Shown: positions 26,989-38,055, numbered from the stretch's first letter. The stretch: DNA of 64,000 nt from an uncultured Collinsella sp. (GCA_934646815.1 CAKUEW010000002.1:296106-360105); one strand, 5' to 3'. Numbers and translations: made by a program. The notes: generated by a model from the sequence alone, not told the origin.

Positions 26989-27367
26989 TGTCTCGTTCTG
27001 TAACAGGCAGACAGCTCAAAGGCCCCTAAACGTTACAGATTGAGATCTTTCGACAGCAGGCCCACCCTTTGTCTCAATCTGTAACAACTACAGGACAAAA
27101 CAGCCTCTGGATGTTACAGATCGAGACATTTCCCAGCCCCGTCGTCAAACATCTCAATCTGTAACATCTAGACCGATTTTCGACCGCTACCTGTTACAGA
27201 TTGAGATATTCCCCCGCTCCGCTGCCAAACATCTCAATCTGTAACAGATAGGAGGCAAAACAGCCGCTAAATGTTACAGATCGAGACAAAACCGTGGCAC
27301 ACTACCGTTCGTCTCAGTCTGTAACAGTTACGCAGGTTTATGACAGCCAGATGTTACAGATCGAGAT
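26989..27367. repeat. Palindrome array 2: five 58-bp units
   Basis: Units lie at 26989-27046, 27070-27127, 27150-27207, 27230-27287 and 27310-27367, a period of 80-81 bp. Arms are TCTCAATCTGTAACA and its inverse. Centres alternate between AAAAC and TTTTC forms. The array fills the 570-bp gap between the amidohydrolase and the DUF559-like gene. Confidence 0.95.
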
Positions 27368-27410
27368 AAACCGTCGGCCGCAGCAATCACACCTATTTCA
27401 GCTGCACCCC

Positions 27411-28448
27411 TCAGCGTCCGCACCACTGACGCCTCCACTCCTCAGCCAATTCAGGCTGTTGAGGAATGCCCGCCAGCCTCATTTTCTTGACTAGCTTCCC
27501 GGGGTTCTTGAGTTCATCAAACGTAAACCGAAGCACCTTGTGGCCGAGCATCGTCAGATGCGATTCCCGCTGACGCTCCGCCACGAACGGGTCGACTGAC
27601 TCCCGACCTTCACCGTTCTGCAAGGTATACTTCCCCTTTCCGTCCAGCTCACCGATCACGCACGTCCCGTCCTCGAGCCGCCAAAAATAGTCGACCCGAA
27701 ACACCTGAGCCGGATCGAGCGGATCGCGAAACTCCACCTGCAGCTCCGGCACCGAAAACCCGTACGCAATAAAGAACGCCCGAAAGCGCGACTCACCGCC
27801 GTTCTCGGACAGTCCGTCCGCACGCGACGCAATCACCTGCGCCCTACGATACCCGCGCCTGCCCTCGCAATCGACACGAAGCCGCTCACACAGGTCCTCG
27901 CGCGGCGTGCCCTTCGCCCGCAGCGCCGAGTCCGCAATCGCCAGCCCATACGAAAAAGGCGCACGCAACAGACAATCTTCCACCGTCTGCCAAAACGATG
28001 TCACCCGCACACCGTCGACATTCTCAAGCGCACCCGCCGCCTGCGGGCGCAACAACCTACACCCACCGTTCAGCGCCACCGAGCAACTCGTTTTGACCAG
28101 GCAACGCGGCCCGATCAAATCATTCGGCACTTCCAAGCCCCATAGCAGCGCAGCGTCATAACCCCAAAACGCCCAATCGGGATGAAATTCGGCAAGCCCC
28201 TTAATGGTCCGCACCGCGCGCTCCGGCGGCGTCAGCGAATCCCAATCATGCTGAAAACAGAACAGGTGCGGCTCGGGTTCCGCAATATCGTCGGCACCCA
28301 CATGTCGTCGCAGCCACATGAGCTCGGCATTGTCGTGCGTTGCAAGCAGCGCTCCGCAATCTGCCGCATCCTTCAACCGAGCGAGCATCCTATTCCGCGC
28401 CAAGGTATTGCATGCGGAGTGCTTATGCTTGAAAACAGTATTGGACAT
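27411..28448 (-). CDS. AbiEi-like/DUF559-type protein with a Vsr-like nuclease fold
   Basis: The 345-residue protein has an N-terminal part that resembles the AbiEi-type antitoxin domains of actinobacteria (PPERAVRTIKGLAEFHPDWA, then FWGYDAALLWGLEVP). The C-terminal part looks like a DUF559/Vsr-type fold, with FRVDYFWRLED, VIGELDGKGKY and ERQRESHLTMLGHKVLRFT. The Asp, E-x-D and downstream Gln/Arg-Glu positions fit a PD-(D/E)xK-like site. No cognate toxin gene is adjacent. It is bracketed on both sides by palindrome arrays 2 and 3, and a hexanucleotide run lies upstream of its start. Function is uncertain: a solitary defence or DNA-transaction protein is possible. Confidence 0.75.
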   Translation of the reverse strand: MSNTVFKHKHSACNTLARNRMLARLKDAADCGALLATHDNAELMWLRRHVGADDIAEPEPHLFCFQHDWDSLTPPERAVRTIKGLAEFHPDWAFWGYDAALLWGLEVPNDLIGPRCLVKTSCSVALNGGCRLLRPQAAGALENVDGVRVTSFWQTVEDCLLRAPFSYGLAIADSALRAKGTPREDLCERLRVDCEGRRGYRRAQVIASRADGLSENGGESRFRAFFIAYGFSVPELQVEFRDPLDPAQVFRVDYFWRLEDGTCVIGELDGKGKYTLQNGEGRESVDPFVAERQRESHLTMLGHKVLRFTFDELKNPGKLVKKMRLAGIPQQPELAEEWRRQWCGR

Positions 28449-28481
28449 TTCATCACCACCACATCAGACAAACAAATCGTC

Positions 28482-28530
28482 ACCGCCACTGCCGCCGCCG
28501 CTGCCGCTGCCGCTGCCGCTGCCGCTGCCG
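28482..28530. repeat. Hexanucleotide microsatellite (CCGCTG)n
   Basis: Six or so CCGCTG units, preceded by degenerate CCGCCA/CCGCCG units, lie about 35-80 bp upstream of the DUF559-like start and next to array 3. Slippage here could alter promoter spacing. Confidence 0.85.
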
Positions 28531-28535
28531 GGAAT

Positions 28536-28835
28536 TATCTTGATCTGTAACAGGTAGACAGCTCGTAGGCCCCTAAACGTTACAGATCGAGATCTTTCGA
28601 CAGCAGGCCAGCTCTTTGTCTCAATCTGTAACAGGTAGACCGGTTTTTGACCGCTAGATGTTACAGATCGAGACATTCCCCAACCCCGTCGTCAAACATC
28701 TCAATCTGTAACAGCTACGGGACAAAACAGCCGTTAGATGTTACAGATCGAGATAAACCCGCGGCACACCTTCCGTTCGTCTCAATCTGTAACAGCCAGG
28801 GGCTCAAACGACCGCCAAACGTTACAGATCGAGAT
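28536..28835. repeat. Palindrome array 3: four 58-bp units
   Basis: Units lie at 28536-28593, 28617-28674, 28697-28754 and 28778-28835. Centres and gaps share long stretches with array 2 (for example GATCTTTCGACAGCAGGCC after the first unit of each), so the two arrays flanking the DUF559-like gene are related by duplication. The array fills the 427-bp gap together with the microsatellite. Confidence 0.95.
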
Positions 28836-28875
28836 AAAAGGCGGCACAGCGGCACCGCAACGGGCCAACTGCCCC

Positions 28876-29583
28876 CTACTTCCACTCCTGCTCGTAGATG
28901 TTAAGAGACTTCACGTAGCGTCCCTGGGCACCCATGGTGTCGCGGACCAGCCGCAAATAAAAGCTGAGCTGTCCAGTATCGAACCCATCATCCAGGTCCT
29001 CGGGATGCACGGAGCCCGGCCCGTCGACCGCCGTGTCGCACAGGCGCGCGATGTCGTACATATAGAGCTGTCCCACCGTCAGCCATACATCGTCCACGCA
29101 CGCGACGCGCACCGCGATGGCACCGTCGTTCCAATGATCTTTTTGCACGATATGCGGGTCGAAGAGGTCAAGCCGCCGATCGGTTCGCGTGTCGCGCAGC
29201 GCAACCATGCCGGTCGCGGGGTCTTTATCCAAAATGCCAAATCGCGAGAAGTAATGGGTGTCGCGCACCTGCTCGAGTCGTCCGAGCGATGCGGGCGAAA
29301 GCGAAGCCGGCGGTTCGTCGACGAACAGTTCCAGCAGCGTATGGCCACGGTAGTGGGGGCGCTCGAACAGCAGCCAGTCGGTAAACGCCATGTTGTAAGC
29401 CATGATTTCGTTTTGCGAGGGTTCTTCGCAATAGCTGAGCCACGGGTCGACGACAAGCTCAAACTGCTCGCGCGCCAACTCCAAAAATTGAAACTTCCGC
29501 AGCATCCAAAAGTGGGCCATGTCGGCAACATCCTTGCCGACGGCCTCGACCAGCCGTGCTCGGTCCAAAACGTGGTCAGTCAT
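28876..29583 (-). CDS. Protein of unknown function
   Basis: The 235-residue protein starts MTDHVLDRARLVEAVGKDVA with GAGGAGGAC before the ATG. It is soluble, acidic and rich in aromatic residues (FQFLELAREQFELVVDPW, WLLFERPHYRGHTLLELFV). I recognise no motif. It ends 40 bp from array 3 and no other gene is within 360 bp upstream, so it looks like a single-gene unit. Confidence 0.7.
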   Translation of the reverse strand: MTDHVLDRARLVEAVGKDVADMAHFWMLRKFQFLELAREQFELVVDPWLSYCEEPSQNEIMAYNMAFTDWLLFERPHYRGHTLLELFVDEPPASLSPASLGRLEQVRDTHYFSRFGILDKDPATGMVALRDTRTDRRLDLFDPHIVQKDHWNDGAIAVRVACVDDVWLTVGQLYMYDIARLCDTAVDGPGSVHPEDLDDGFDTGQLSFYLRLVRDTMGAQGRYVKSLNIYEQEWK

Positions 29584-29894
29584 GGCGTCCTCCTCGAATC
29601 GATTGACCTCAATTTGAGCTTACGAGGAGGGCAAACGATCGTGGCCAGCACGGGCAAAATGGGCCTCCGGCTGCAAACCAGATGCTGACCAAACACTTGA
29701 CGGCACACTTGACCGAATGAGCGCACTGCAAAGAAACCGCAGGTAGGCATAGACAGCGAACCCGCTCTTTTGAGCCGCACCACCCTGGCCACCACAGAAA
29801 TAGCAGAGCACCACAGGCGCAAACGTCAACAAATGAACGCTCACACGTCGACAAACGAACAGGCGCCCTGCAAAGAGTGTCCCCAACGACTAGA
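29584..29894. other. Gene-free stretch
   Basis: These 311 bp hold no convincing gene: the ORFs present lack ribosome binding sites and protein-like composition. The promoter of the 235-residue protein should lie at the left end. The gltBD terminator follows. Confidence 0.5.
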
Positions 29895-29937
29895 CAAAAA
29901 AGAACGTCCCCAATGACTAGTCGTTGGGGACGTTCTT
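29895..29937 (-). terminator. gltBD terminator
   Basis: Minus-strand AAGAACGTCCCCAA and TTGGGGACGTTCTT form a perfect 14-bp stem around a 10-base loop and are followed by a T run. It lies 11 bp after the gltD stop. Confidence 0.88.
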
Positions 29938-29948
29938 AAATGACTACT

Positions 29949-31430
<1,482 letters not shown>

Positions 31431-31435
31431 GGCAC

Positions 31436-34400
31436 TTACGCCTCCTTCTTGGTCGAAGCAACAGAGCTGGCAGCGGCGGCGGTCACAGCACCAGCGGCGC
31501 CACCCGCCACATCAAAGCGAGCGACATCGGCAGCGTCGGCACGACCGGTCACGATGTCAAACGCCAGCTCCTCGGCCTGCGCGTGCGTCTTGCCCGCCGC
31601 CTCGGCAGCAGAGACAATCGCCAACACGCGCTCGTACTCGGTCGGGATGACCTTCACAAAGTGCTTGCTCATCGAGTCGAAGCTGTAGAGCAGCTTAATG
31701 CCGCGCGGGCTCTGCGTCGCGTCCACGTGTTCCTGGATGAGCGCGCGGATCTGCGCCAACTCGTCGGCCGTCGGAGCCTTGAGCTCAACACTCTCGTGGT
31801 TCACGCGGGCATCGAGCGTGCCGTACTGGTCAAAGACGTAAGCCACGCCGCCCGTCATGCCGGCGGCGAAGTTCTGACCGACCTCGCCCAGAATGAGTGC
31901 CAGGCCGCCCGTCATGTACTCGCAGCCGTGGTTGCCGCAACCCTCGACCACCACGGTGGCGCCGGAGTTGCGCACGCCAAAGCGCTGGCCAGCAAGGCCG
32001 TTAATGAAGCCGCGGCCGCTCGTGGCGCCAAAGAACGCAACGTTGCCCACGATGATGTTCTCGTCGAACTTATACGTCGCACGCGGGTTGGGGCGCACCG
32101 AAACCTCGCCGCCCGAAAGGCCCTTGCCAAAGTAGTCGTTGGCGTCGCCGCACACGTTGAGCGTAACGCCGCGCGGCAGGAACGCGCCAAAGCTCTGACC
32201 GGCCGAGCCGTCGCAATCGATGGTGATGGAGCCGGCGGGCAGGCCCTCGGGATGCGCCTTGGTCACCGCATTACCCAGTATGGTGCCCACGCAGCGGTTG
32301 ACGTTGGCAATATCGGCATGGAAGCGAATCGGACGCAGGTGCGCACGCGCATCGGCCGTGTAGGGCACAAAGAGCGTGGAGTCGAGCGTCTTGTCGAGTT
32401 CGCTGTCCGCAGCCATCTGGGGCAGGAAGTGACGGCCGTCGGCGCCCGGAATGTGGGCACCGAACTCGCAGGTCGCGCTCGCCAGCACGGGCGAAAGATC
32501 CAGCAGGTTGGCCTTGCGGTTGCCCGGCACCTCGACCTGGCGCAGGCACTCGGGATGGCCGACCATCTCGTCGATGGTGCGGAAGCCCAGGCGTGCCATG
32601 ACCTCGCGCAGCTGCTCGGCAACAAAGAGCATAAAGTGCTCGACGTGCTCGGGCTTGCCGCGGAAGCCGTGACGCAGGCGGCAGTTTTGCGTGGCGATGC
32701 CGGCCGGGCAGGTGTCCTGCTGGCAGTCGCGCTGCATAAGGCAGCCCATGGAGATGAGCGGCATGGTCGCAAAGCCAAACTCCTCGGCACCCAGCAGGCA
32801 GGCGACGGCGACGTCGGTACCGTCCATGAGCTTGCCGTCGGCCTCGAGCACCACGCGCGAGCGCAGGCCGTTTTGTAGCAGCGTCTGCTGAGCCTCGGCA
32901 AGGCCGAGCTCCAGCGGCAGGCCGGCGTGCCAAATGGAATCGCGAGCAGCGGCACCGGAACCGCCGTTGTGGCCGCTGATCAAGATCTTGTCGGCAGCGC
33001 CCTTGGCAACACCGGTGGCGATGGTGCCGACGCCGGCCTCGCTGACCAGCTTGACCGACACGCGCGCGCCGGGATTGGCGTTCTTAAGGTCGAAGATGAG
33101 CTCTGCCAGGTCCTCGATGGAGTAGATGTCGTGGTGCGGCGGAGGCGAGATCAGGCCGATGCCGGGCGTGGACTGACGGACCTCGGCGATCCAGGGGTAG
33201 ACTTTCTTGCCGGGGAGGTGTCCGCCCTCGCCGGGCTTGGCACCCTGGGCCATCTTGATCTGGATCTCGAAGGCGCTGCACAGGTAGCGGCTCGTCACGC
33301 CAAAGCGTGCGCTTGCCACCTGCTTGATCGCGGAGTTCTTGGAGTCGCCGTTGGCCAGCGGGGTCTCGCGACGCGGGTCCTCGCCGCCCTCGCCGGAGTT
33401 GGAACGACCGTGCAGGCGGTTCATGGCGATGGCCATGCACTCGTGCGCTTCCTTGCTGATGGAACCGTACGACATGGCGCCGGTATTAAAGCGGCGGACG
33501 ATGTTGAGCGCGGGCTCGACCTCGTCGAGCGGTACCGGGGTGCGGCCGCTGTCGTCAAAGTCCAGCAGGTCGCGCAGGCGCACGGCGCGACCGGTGCGGT
33601 GCAGGCGGGCGCTGTACTCCTTAAAGGTGCCGTAGCTGTCCTCGCGGCAGGCGGTCTGCAGCAGGTAGACGGTCTGCGGATCGATAAGGTGATCCTCGCC
33701 GCCGAGCGGGCGCCACTTGGTCAGACCCAGCGTGGGCAGCTGCTCGGGCGCGGGGCTCTTAAGGATGGCGAGCGCGGCGTCGTAGCGCTCGTTCTGCTCG
33801 CGCTCGACGTCCTCGACACCCATACCGCCCACGCGGCTCACCGTGCCGGCAAAGTATTCGTCGACGAACTCCGTGGTAAAGCCCACGGCCTCGAAGATCT
33901 GCGCGGAGTGATAGCTTTGCACCGTGGAGATGCCCATCTTGGACATGATGGAGACGATGCCGGCGGTCGCTGCCTTGTTGTAGTTGTCGATACCCTGCTC
34001 GGCCGTCACGTCCAGGTCGCCGCGTGCCGCCAGATCGCGGATGCACGCGTGCGCGTTATACGGATAGATGCCGCTCGCGGAGTAGCCCACCAGCGCCGCG
34101 AAGTCGTGCGGGGACACGGCGTCGCCGCACTCCACCACGATATCGGCAAAGGTGCGCACGCCGGCGCGGATCAGGTGGTTGTGAACGCAGCCCACGGCGA
34201 GCAGCGACGGCACGGGCACCTCGCCCGCGGCGGCGCGGTCGCTCAGCACCACGATGTTCACACCATCGCGAACCGCGGCCTCGACGTCCTCGGCAAGCTG
34301 CTTGAGTGCGGCCTGCAGCGCGCCCTCGCCCGCGTCGCGGCGATACACGGCACGGAAGCGGCGGGTCTTAAAGCCCACACGATCGATCGCACAGATGCGG

Positions 34401-36136
34401 TCGAACTCTTCCTCGTTGAGCAACGGGCGCTCCAGGCGCACCAGCTGGCAAGCGGCGCGGGAGTCCTCGAGCAGGTTGCCGTGATTGCCCAGATAGAGCG
34501 TGGTCGAGGTGACCACATGCTCGCGCAGGGCATCGATCGGCGGGTTCGTGACCTGGGCGAACAGCTGATAGAAGTAGTCGTAGAACGAGCGCGTCTTCTT
34601 GGACAGGCAGGCCAGCGGCGCGTCAATGCCCATCGAGGCGAGCGGGGCCTTGCCCTGCTGGGCCATGGGGCGCACGACCTCGTCGACGTCGTCCCAGTGA
34701 TAGCCGAGCTTGGCCATGCGCACGGCGGCGGGCACCTCGGCGTCCTCGGCCGGCGTTGCCGCTGCGGGCTTGTCGAGCGCGTCGACCGTCAACGTCTCCT
34801 CGGCGATCCAGTCGCGGTAGGGCTTTTCCTTGGCGTAGCGGGCGCGCAGCTCGTCGTTGTAGATCACGCGGCCGCGGGCAAAGTCGACCTCGAGCATCTG
34901 GCCCGGTCCCAAGCAGCCGCTCGTCAGGATGTTCTCGGGGCGCACCTCGATGGTGCCCACCTCGCTCGCCAGCATAAAGCGACCATCACGCGTCACGTAG
35001 TAGCGGGCAGGGCGCAGGCCGTTGCGGTCGAGGGCGGCACCCAGGGTGCGGCCGTCGGTAAAGGCGATGGCGGCCGGACCGTCCCACGGCTCCATGAGCA
35101 TGGACTGGTAGGCGTCGTAGGCGCGGCGCTCCTCGCTCAGGCTGTCGTTGTGGTCCCACGGCTCGGGAAGCAGCATGGATGCGGCGCGCGTGAGCGGACG
35201 ACCGTTCATAACCAGGAACTCGAGCACGTTGTCCAGAATCGCGGAGTCGGAGCCCTCGCGGTTGATGATGGGCATCACGCGCTCAAGATCGTGCTGCAGC
35301 ACGGGGCTGTACAGGTTGGGTTCGCGGGCGCGGATCCAGTTGACGTTGCCCTTGAGGGTGTTGATCTCGCCGTTGTGGATGATAAAGCGGTTGGGGTGCG
35401 CGCGCTCCCAGCTGGGCGTGGTGTTGGTGGAGTAACGCGAGTGAACGAGCGCCACGGCCGTCTTGACGGCGGCGTCGTTGAGGTCGATGAAGAAGCGGCG
35501 CATCTGCGTGGCGACGAGCATGCCCTTGTACACGATGGTGCGCGAGCTCATGGAGCACACGTAGAAGATCTTGTCGCGCAGGGCGAACTCGGCGTCGGCC
35601 TTCTTCTCGATGGTGCGGCGGCACACATACAGGCGGCGCTCAAAGGCGTCACCGGCGGGCGTGTCGTCGGGGCGGCCCAGGAAGGCCTGCAGGATGGTGG
35701 GCATGCAGGCGCGTGCCGTCTCGCCCAGGTCGTGCGGGTCGACGGGCACCTCGCGCCAAAAGAGCAGCGGCACGCCGGCCTCGGCGCAGCCCTCCTCAAA
35801 CACGCGACGGGCATCCTCTACGCCCTTGTCGTCCTGCGGGAAGAACAGCATGGCCACGCCATAGTCGCCCTCTGCCGGCAGAATCTGGCCGCACTTTTGA
35901 GCCTCTTTGCGAAAAAAGTGATGCGGGACCTGGAACAGGATGCCGGCGCCGTCGCCGGTGTTCTTCTCGAGTCCGGTGCCGCCGCGGTGCTCCAAGTTGA
36001 CCAGAATGGACAGTGCGTCGTCCAGAATCTGGTGATGGCGCTCGCCGTTGATATCGGCAAGCGCGCCGATGCCACATGCATCGTGGTCAAATTCGGGGCG
36101 ATAAAGGCCCTGCTGCTGAGCGGAATCTGCCTGCAT
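31436..36136 (-). CDS. gltB: Glutamate synthase, large subunit
   Basis: The 1566-residue protein makes two glutamates from glutamine and 2-oxoglutarate. Residues 1-20 are a short propeptide before the glutaminase nucleophile C21 (HDACGIGAL). The FMN-binding synthase domain includes KPGEGGHLPGKKV and SGHNGGSGAAARDS. The 3Fe-4S cysteines are in CLMQRDCQQDTCPAGIA. The C-terminal beta-helix contains the GxGxG-type repeats. Length is typical. GGGGAGG lies before the ATG. Together with gltD it forms the nitrogen-assimilation unit of this window. Confidence 0.97.
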   Translation of the reverse strand: MQADSAQQQGLYRPEFDHDACGIGALADINGERHHQILDDALSILVNLEHRGGTGLEKNTGDGAGILFQVPHHFFRKEAQKCGQILPAEGDYGVAMLFFPQDDKGVEDARRVFEEGCAEAGVPLLFWREVPVDPHDLGETARACMPTILQAFLGRPDDTPAGDAFERRLYVCRRTIEKKADAEFALRDKIFYVCSMSSRTIVYKGMLVATQMRRFFIDLNDAAVKTAVALVHSRYSTNTTPSWERAHPNRFIIHNGEINTLKGNVNWIRAREPNLYSPVLQHDLERVMPIINREGSDSAILDNVLEFLVMNGRPLTRAASMLLPEPWDHNDSLSEERRAYDAYQSMLMEPWDGPAAIAFTDGRTLGAALDRNGLRPARYYVTRDGRFMLASEVGTIEVRPENILTSGCLGPGQMLEVDFARGRVIYNDELRARYAKEKPYRDWIAEETLTVDALDKPAAATPAEDAEVPAAVRMAKLGYHWDDVDEVVRPMAQQGKAPLASMGIDAPLACLSKKTRSFYDYFYQLFAQVTNPPIDALREHVVTSTTLYLGNHGNLLEDSRAACQLVRLERPLLNEEEFDRICAIDRVGFKTRRFRAVYRRDAGEGALQAALKQLAEDVEAAVRDGVNIVVLSDRAAAGEVPVPSLLAVGCVHNHLIRAGVRTFADIVVECGDAVSPHDFAALVGYSASGIYPYNAHACIRDLAARGDLDVTAEQGIDNYNKAATAGIVSIMSKMGISTVQSYHSAQIFEAVGFTTEFVDEYFAGTVSRVGGMGVEDVEREQNERYDAALAILKSPAPEQLPTLGLTKWRPLGGEDHLIDPQTVYLLQTACREDSYGTFKEYSARLHRTGRAVRLRDLLDFDDSGRTPVPLDEVEPALNIVRRFNTGAMSYGSISKEAHECMAIAMNRLHGRSNSGEGGEDPRRETPLANGDSKNSAIKQVASARFGVTSRYLCSAFEIQIKMAQGAKPGEGGHLPGKKVYPWIAEVRQSTPGIGLISPPPHHDIYSIEDLAELIFDLKNANPGARVSVKLVSEAGVGTIATGVAKGAADKILISGHNGGSGAAARDSIWHAGLPLELGLAEAQQTLLQNGLRSRVVLEADGKLMDGTDVAVACLLGAEEFGFATMPLISMGCLMQRDCQQDTCPAGIATQNCRLRHGFRGKPEHVEHFMLFVAEQLREVMARLGFRTIDEMVGHPECLRQVEVPGNRKANLLDLSPVLASATCEFGAHIPGADGRHFLPQMAADSELDKTLDSTLFVPYTADARAHLRPIRFHADIANVNRCVGTILGNAVTKAHPEGLPAGSITIDCDGSAGQSFGAFLPRGVTLNVCGDANDYFGKGLSGGEVSVRPNPRATYKFDENIIVGNVAFFGATSGRGFINGLAGQRFGVRNSGATVVVEGCGNHGCEYMTGGLALILGEVGQNFAAGMTGGVAYVFDQYGTLDARVNHESVELKAPTADELAQIRALIQEHVDATQSPRGIKLLYSFDSMSKHFVKVIPTEYERVLAIVSAAEAAGKTHAQAEELAFDIVTGRADAADVARFDVAGGAAGAVTAAAASSVASTKKEA

Positions 36137-36319
36137 CGCGATCCTCCCCTAGATATTAGACAGTCAGTTGAATAGGCATACTAGGAGCATCGCCGGCCCG
36201 TTGTGTTTCCCACCCGTTTCGAAACAATCGCGTAACGCACGTAACAAATGATCCGTTATCCGGCACTTGGGGACGTTCCTTTCCTGCCGGCAGTTTGGGA
36301 CACTCCTTTCACCAATCTG

Positions 36320-36384
36320 AAACGTGTACGTCAGCCTCCAAACATGTCGAAATTTGACATCTTTGGAGGCTGATGTACACGTTT
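36320..36384. repeat. 65-bp hairpin, GTGTACGTCAGCC family, copy 1
   Basis: AAACGTGTACGTCAGCCTCC and a near-perfect inverse surround ACATGTCGAAATTTGACAT. It lies in the 394-bp gap between divergent gltB and the arylsulfotransferase gene; the rest of that gap holds a CCGGCA/TGCCGG hairpin near 36257 and presumably both promoters, which I could not place. Confidence 0.88.
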
Positions 36385-36530
36385 TAGCGCGGGAACGGTC
36401 AGCGCGCATGTTCTGGCCCCAAGGGATCATTCTGAAAAAGCGATACCCGGGTAGCTCAATTCCATATATTCATACGCGTTTAGTAGGTTGTAGACTATCC
36501 AGAACCGAATCCTACAGACAGGAGTCACTC

Positions 36531-38048
36531 ATGGGCTATCCGAGCATTCATCCCACCGGCACCCTCATCTACGACAAAGAGCGTGCCTACAACGGCTACA
36601 CCATCTTCCCCACCCCGGGCGGCGCGCTGCTCATCGACATGAACGGCCGCGAAGTCAACCGCTGGGCGGGCCTGGGCGGCTTTCCCAACAAGCTGCTGCC
36701 GGGCGGCCAGGTCTTTGGCACCTCGGGCGCACGCGGCGGCGCGGCGGCCTACCAGGACCAGCTCGACCTGCTGCAGGTCGACTGGGACGGCAACATCGTC
36801 TGGAAGTGGGACCATACCGAGCTCGTCGCCGACGAGGGCAGGGACCCCGCCTGGCAGGCACGCCAGCACCACGACTACCAGCGCGAAGGCTCGCCCGTGG
36901 GCTACTACGCGCCTGGTCTGGAGCCACGCGCGGACGGCGGCAACACCATCATCCTCACGCACGAGAACAGCTATCACCCCCAGATCAGCGACAAGCTCCT
37001 GATCGACGATAAGGTCATCGAGGTCACCTGGGACGGCCAGATCGTCTGGGAGTGGCGCGCTGCCGATCATTTTGAGGAGTTCGGCTTTAACGAGGTGGCT
37101 AAAAAGTCGCTCTACAACAATCCCTCCATGCGCGGCGAGGCTGGCGGCGACTGGCTGCACATCAACTGCGTCTCGGAGCTCGGCCCCAACAAGTGGTACG
37201 ACCGCGGTGACGAGCGCTTTGCCCCCGAGAACCTCATCTTCGACTGCCGCAATGCCAATATTCTGGCCATCATCTCCAAAAAGACCGGCAAGATCGTCTG
37301 GAAGCTCGGCCCGCGCTTCGATGGCAGCGATGCCGAGAAAAAGATCGGCTGGATTATCGGCCAGCATCACTTCCATATGATTCCCAAGGGGCTGCCCGGC
37401 GAGGGCGACCTGCTCGTCTTCGATAACGGCGGCGCCGCGGGCTATGACGCCCCCAACGCCATCGCGCCCGACGGCACCAACGCCGTTCACCGCGACTACT
37501 CGCGCATTCTGCAGTTCAACCCCATCACGCTCGAGATCACGTGGCAGTACACTCCGCTCGAGGCCGGCTGGCTCCCCTTTGCCGACGGTAGCCGCTTCTA
37601 CTCGCCGTTCATTAGCTCGGCCCAGCGCCTGCCCAACGGCAACACGCTCATTACCGAGGGCTCCGACGGCCACCTGATCGAGGTCACGCCCGACCACGAA
37701 ATCGTTTGGGAGTACCTGAGCCCCTACTTTAAGGCGCCGGCCCCCGGCTTTAGCTCCAACATGGTCTACCGCGCCTACCGCGCGCCCTACGAGTGGGTGC
37801 CGCAGGTGGACCACGCGCCCGAGGTGTCGATCGAGCCCATCGACAACGCCACCTTCCGCGTGCCGGGTGCCTCGAGCGAAAAGCTCAACGTGACCGTGGT
37901 CGACGGCATCGACCCCTACCAGACCGCTCTGACCGGTATGAATGCCGAGGACGAGGAATCCGACGAGGGCCACGCAGACTTTTGCATGATGCGTCTGGAC
38001 ACCGCCGAGCTCAAGGGCGACACCAAGGCCCCCAAGTTCGGCCTGTAA
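36531..38048 (+). CDS. Arylsulfotransferase (ASST)-family protein
   Basis: The start MGYPSIHPTGTLIYD has ACAGGAG seven bases ahead. The 505-residue protein resembles the arylsulfotransferase superfamily of six-bladed propellers: repeated D-x-x-G-x-I-V-W-x-W/K blades (GNIVWKWDH, GQIVWEWRA, GKIVWKLG, HEIVWEY) and candidate catalytic histidines in RQHHDYQ and GQHHFHMIPKG. Family members move sulfate between phenolic compounds without PAPS. Bacterial AssT is usually exported, but no signal peptide is seen here, so this one may be cytoplasmic. A dispersed hairpin follows the stop. Confidence 0.82.
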   Translation: MGYPSIHPTGTLIYDKERAYNGYTIFPTPGGALLIDMNGREVNRWAGLGGFPNKLLPGGQVFGTSGARGGAAAYQDQLDLLQVDWDGNIVWKWDHTELVADEGRDPAWQARQHHDYQREGSPVGYYAPGLEPRADGGNTIILTHENSYHPQISDKLLIDDKVIEVTWDGQIVWEWRAADHFEEFGFNEVAKKSLYNNPSMRGEAGGDWLHINCVSELGPNKWYDRGDERFAPENLIFDCRNANILAIISKKTGKIVWKLGPRFDGSDAEKKIGWIIGQHHFHMIPKGLPGEGDLLVFDNGGAAGYDAPNAIAPDGTNAVHRDYSRILQFNPITLEITWQYTPLEAGWLPFADGSRFYSPFISSAQRLPNGNTLITEGSDGHLIEVTPDHEIVWEYLSPYFKAPAPGFSSNMVYRAYRAPYEWVPQVDHAPEVSIEPIDNATFRVPGASSEKLNVTVVDGIDPYQTALTGMNAEDEESDEGHADFCMMRLDTAELKGDTKAPKFGL

Positions 38049-38055
38049 TCCCGAT

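Noticed and set aside
27411..28448. Complete AbiE toxin-antitoxin pair
   Set aside because: No nucleotidyltransferase toxin gene is adjacent; neighbours are palindrome arrays.
28464..28676. 70-codon ORF with a Gly-Ser run
   Set aside because: It is the microsatellite and array 3 read in one frame, ending just before the real gene start.
29580..29822. 80-codon minus-strand ORF in the gene-free stretch
   Set aside because: No ribosome site, Cys/Arg/Val-rich random composition, and it overlaps the promoter region of the unknown gene.
32927..36175. 1082-codon ORF on the plus strand
   Set aside because: It lies opposite gltB, has no ribosome site and its composition is that of a GC-rich shadow frame.
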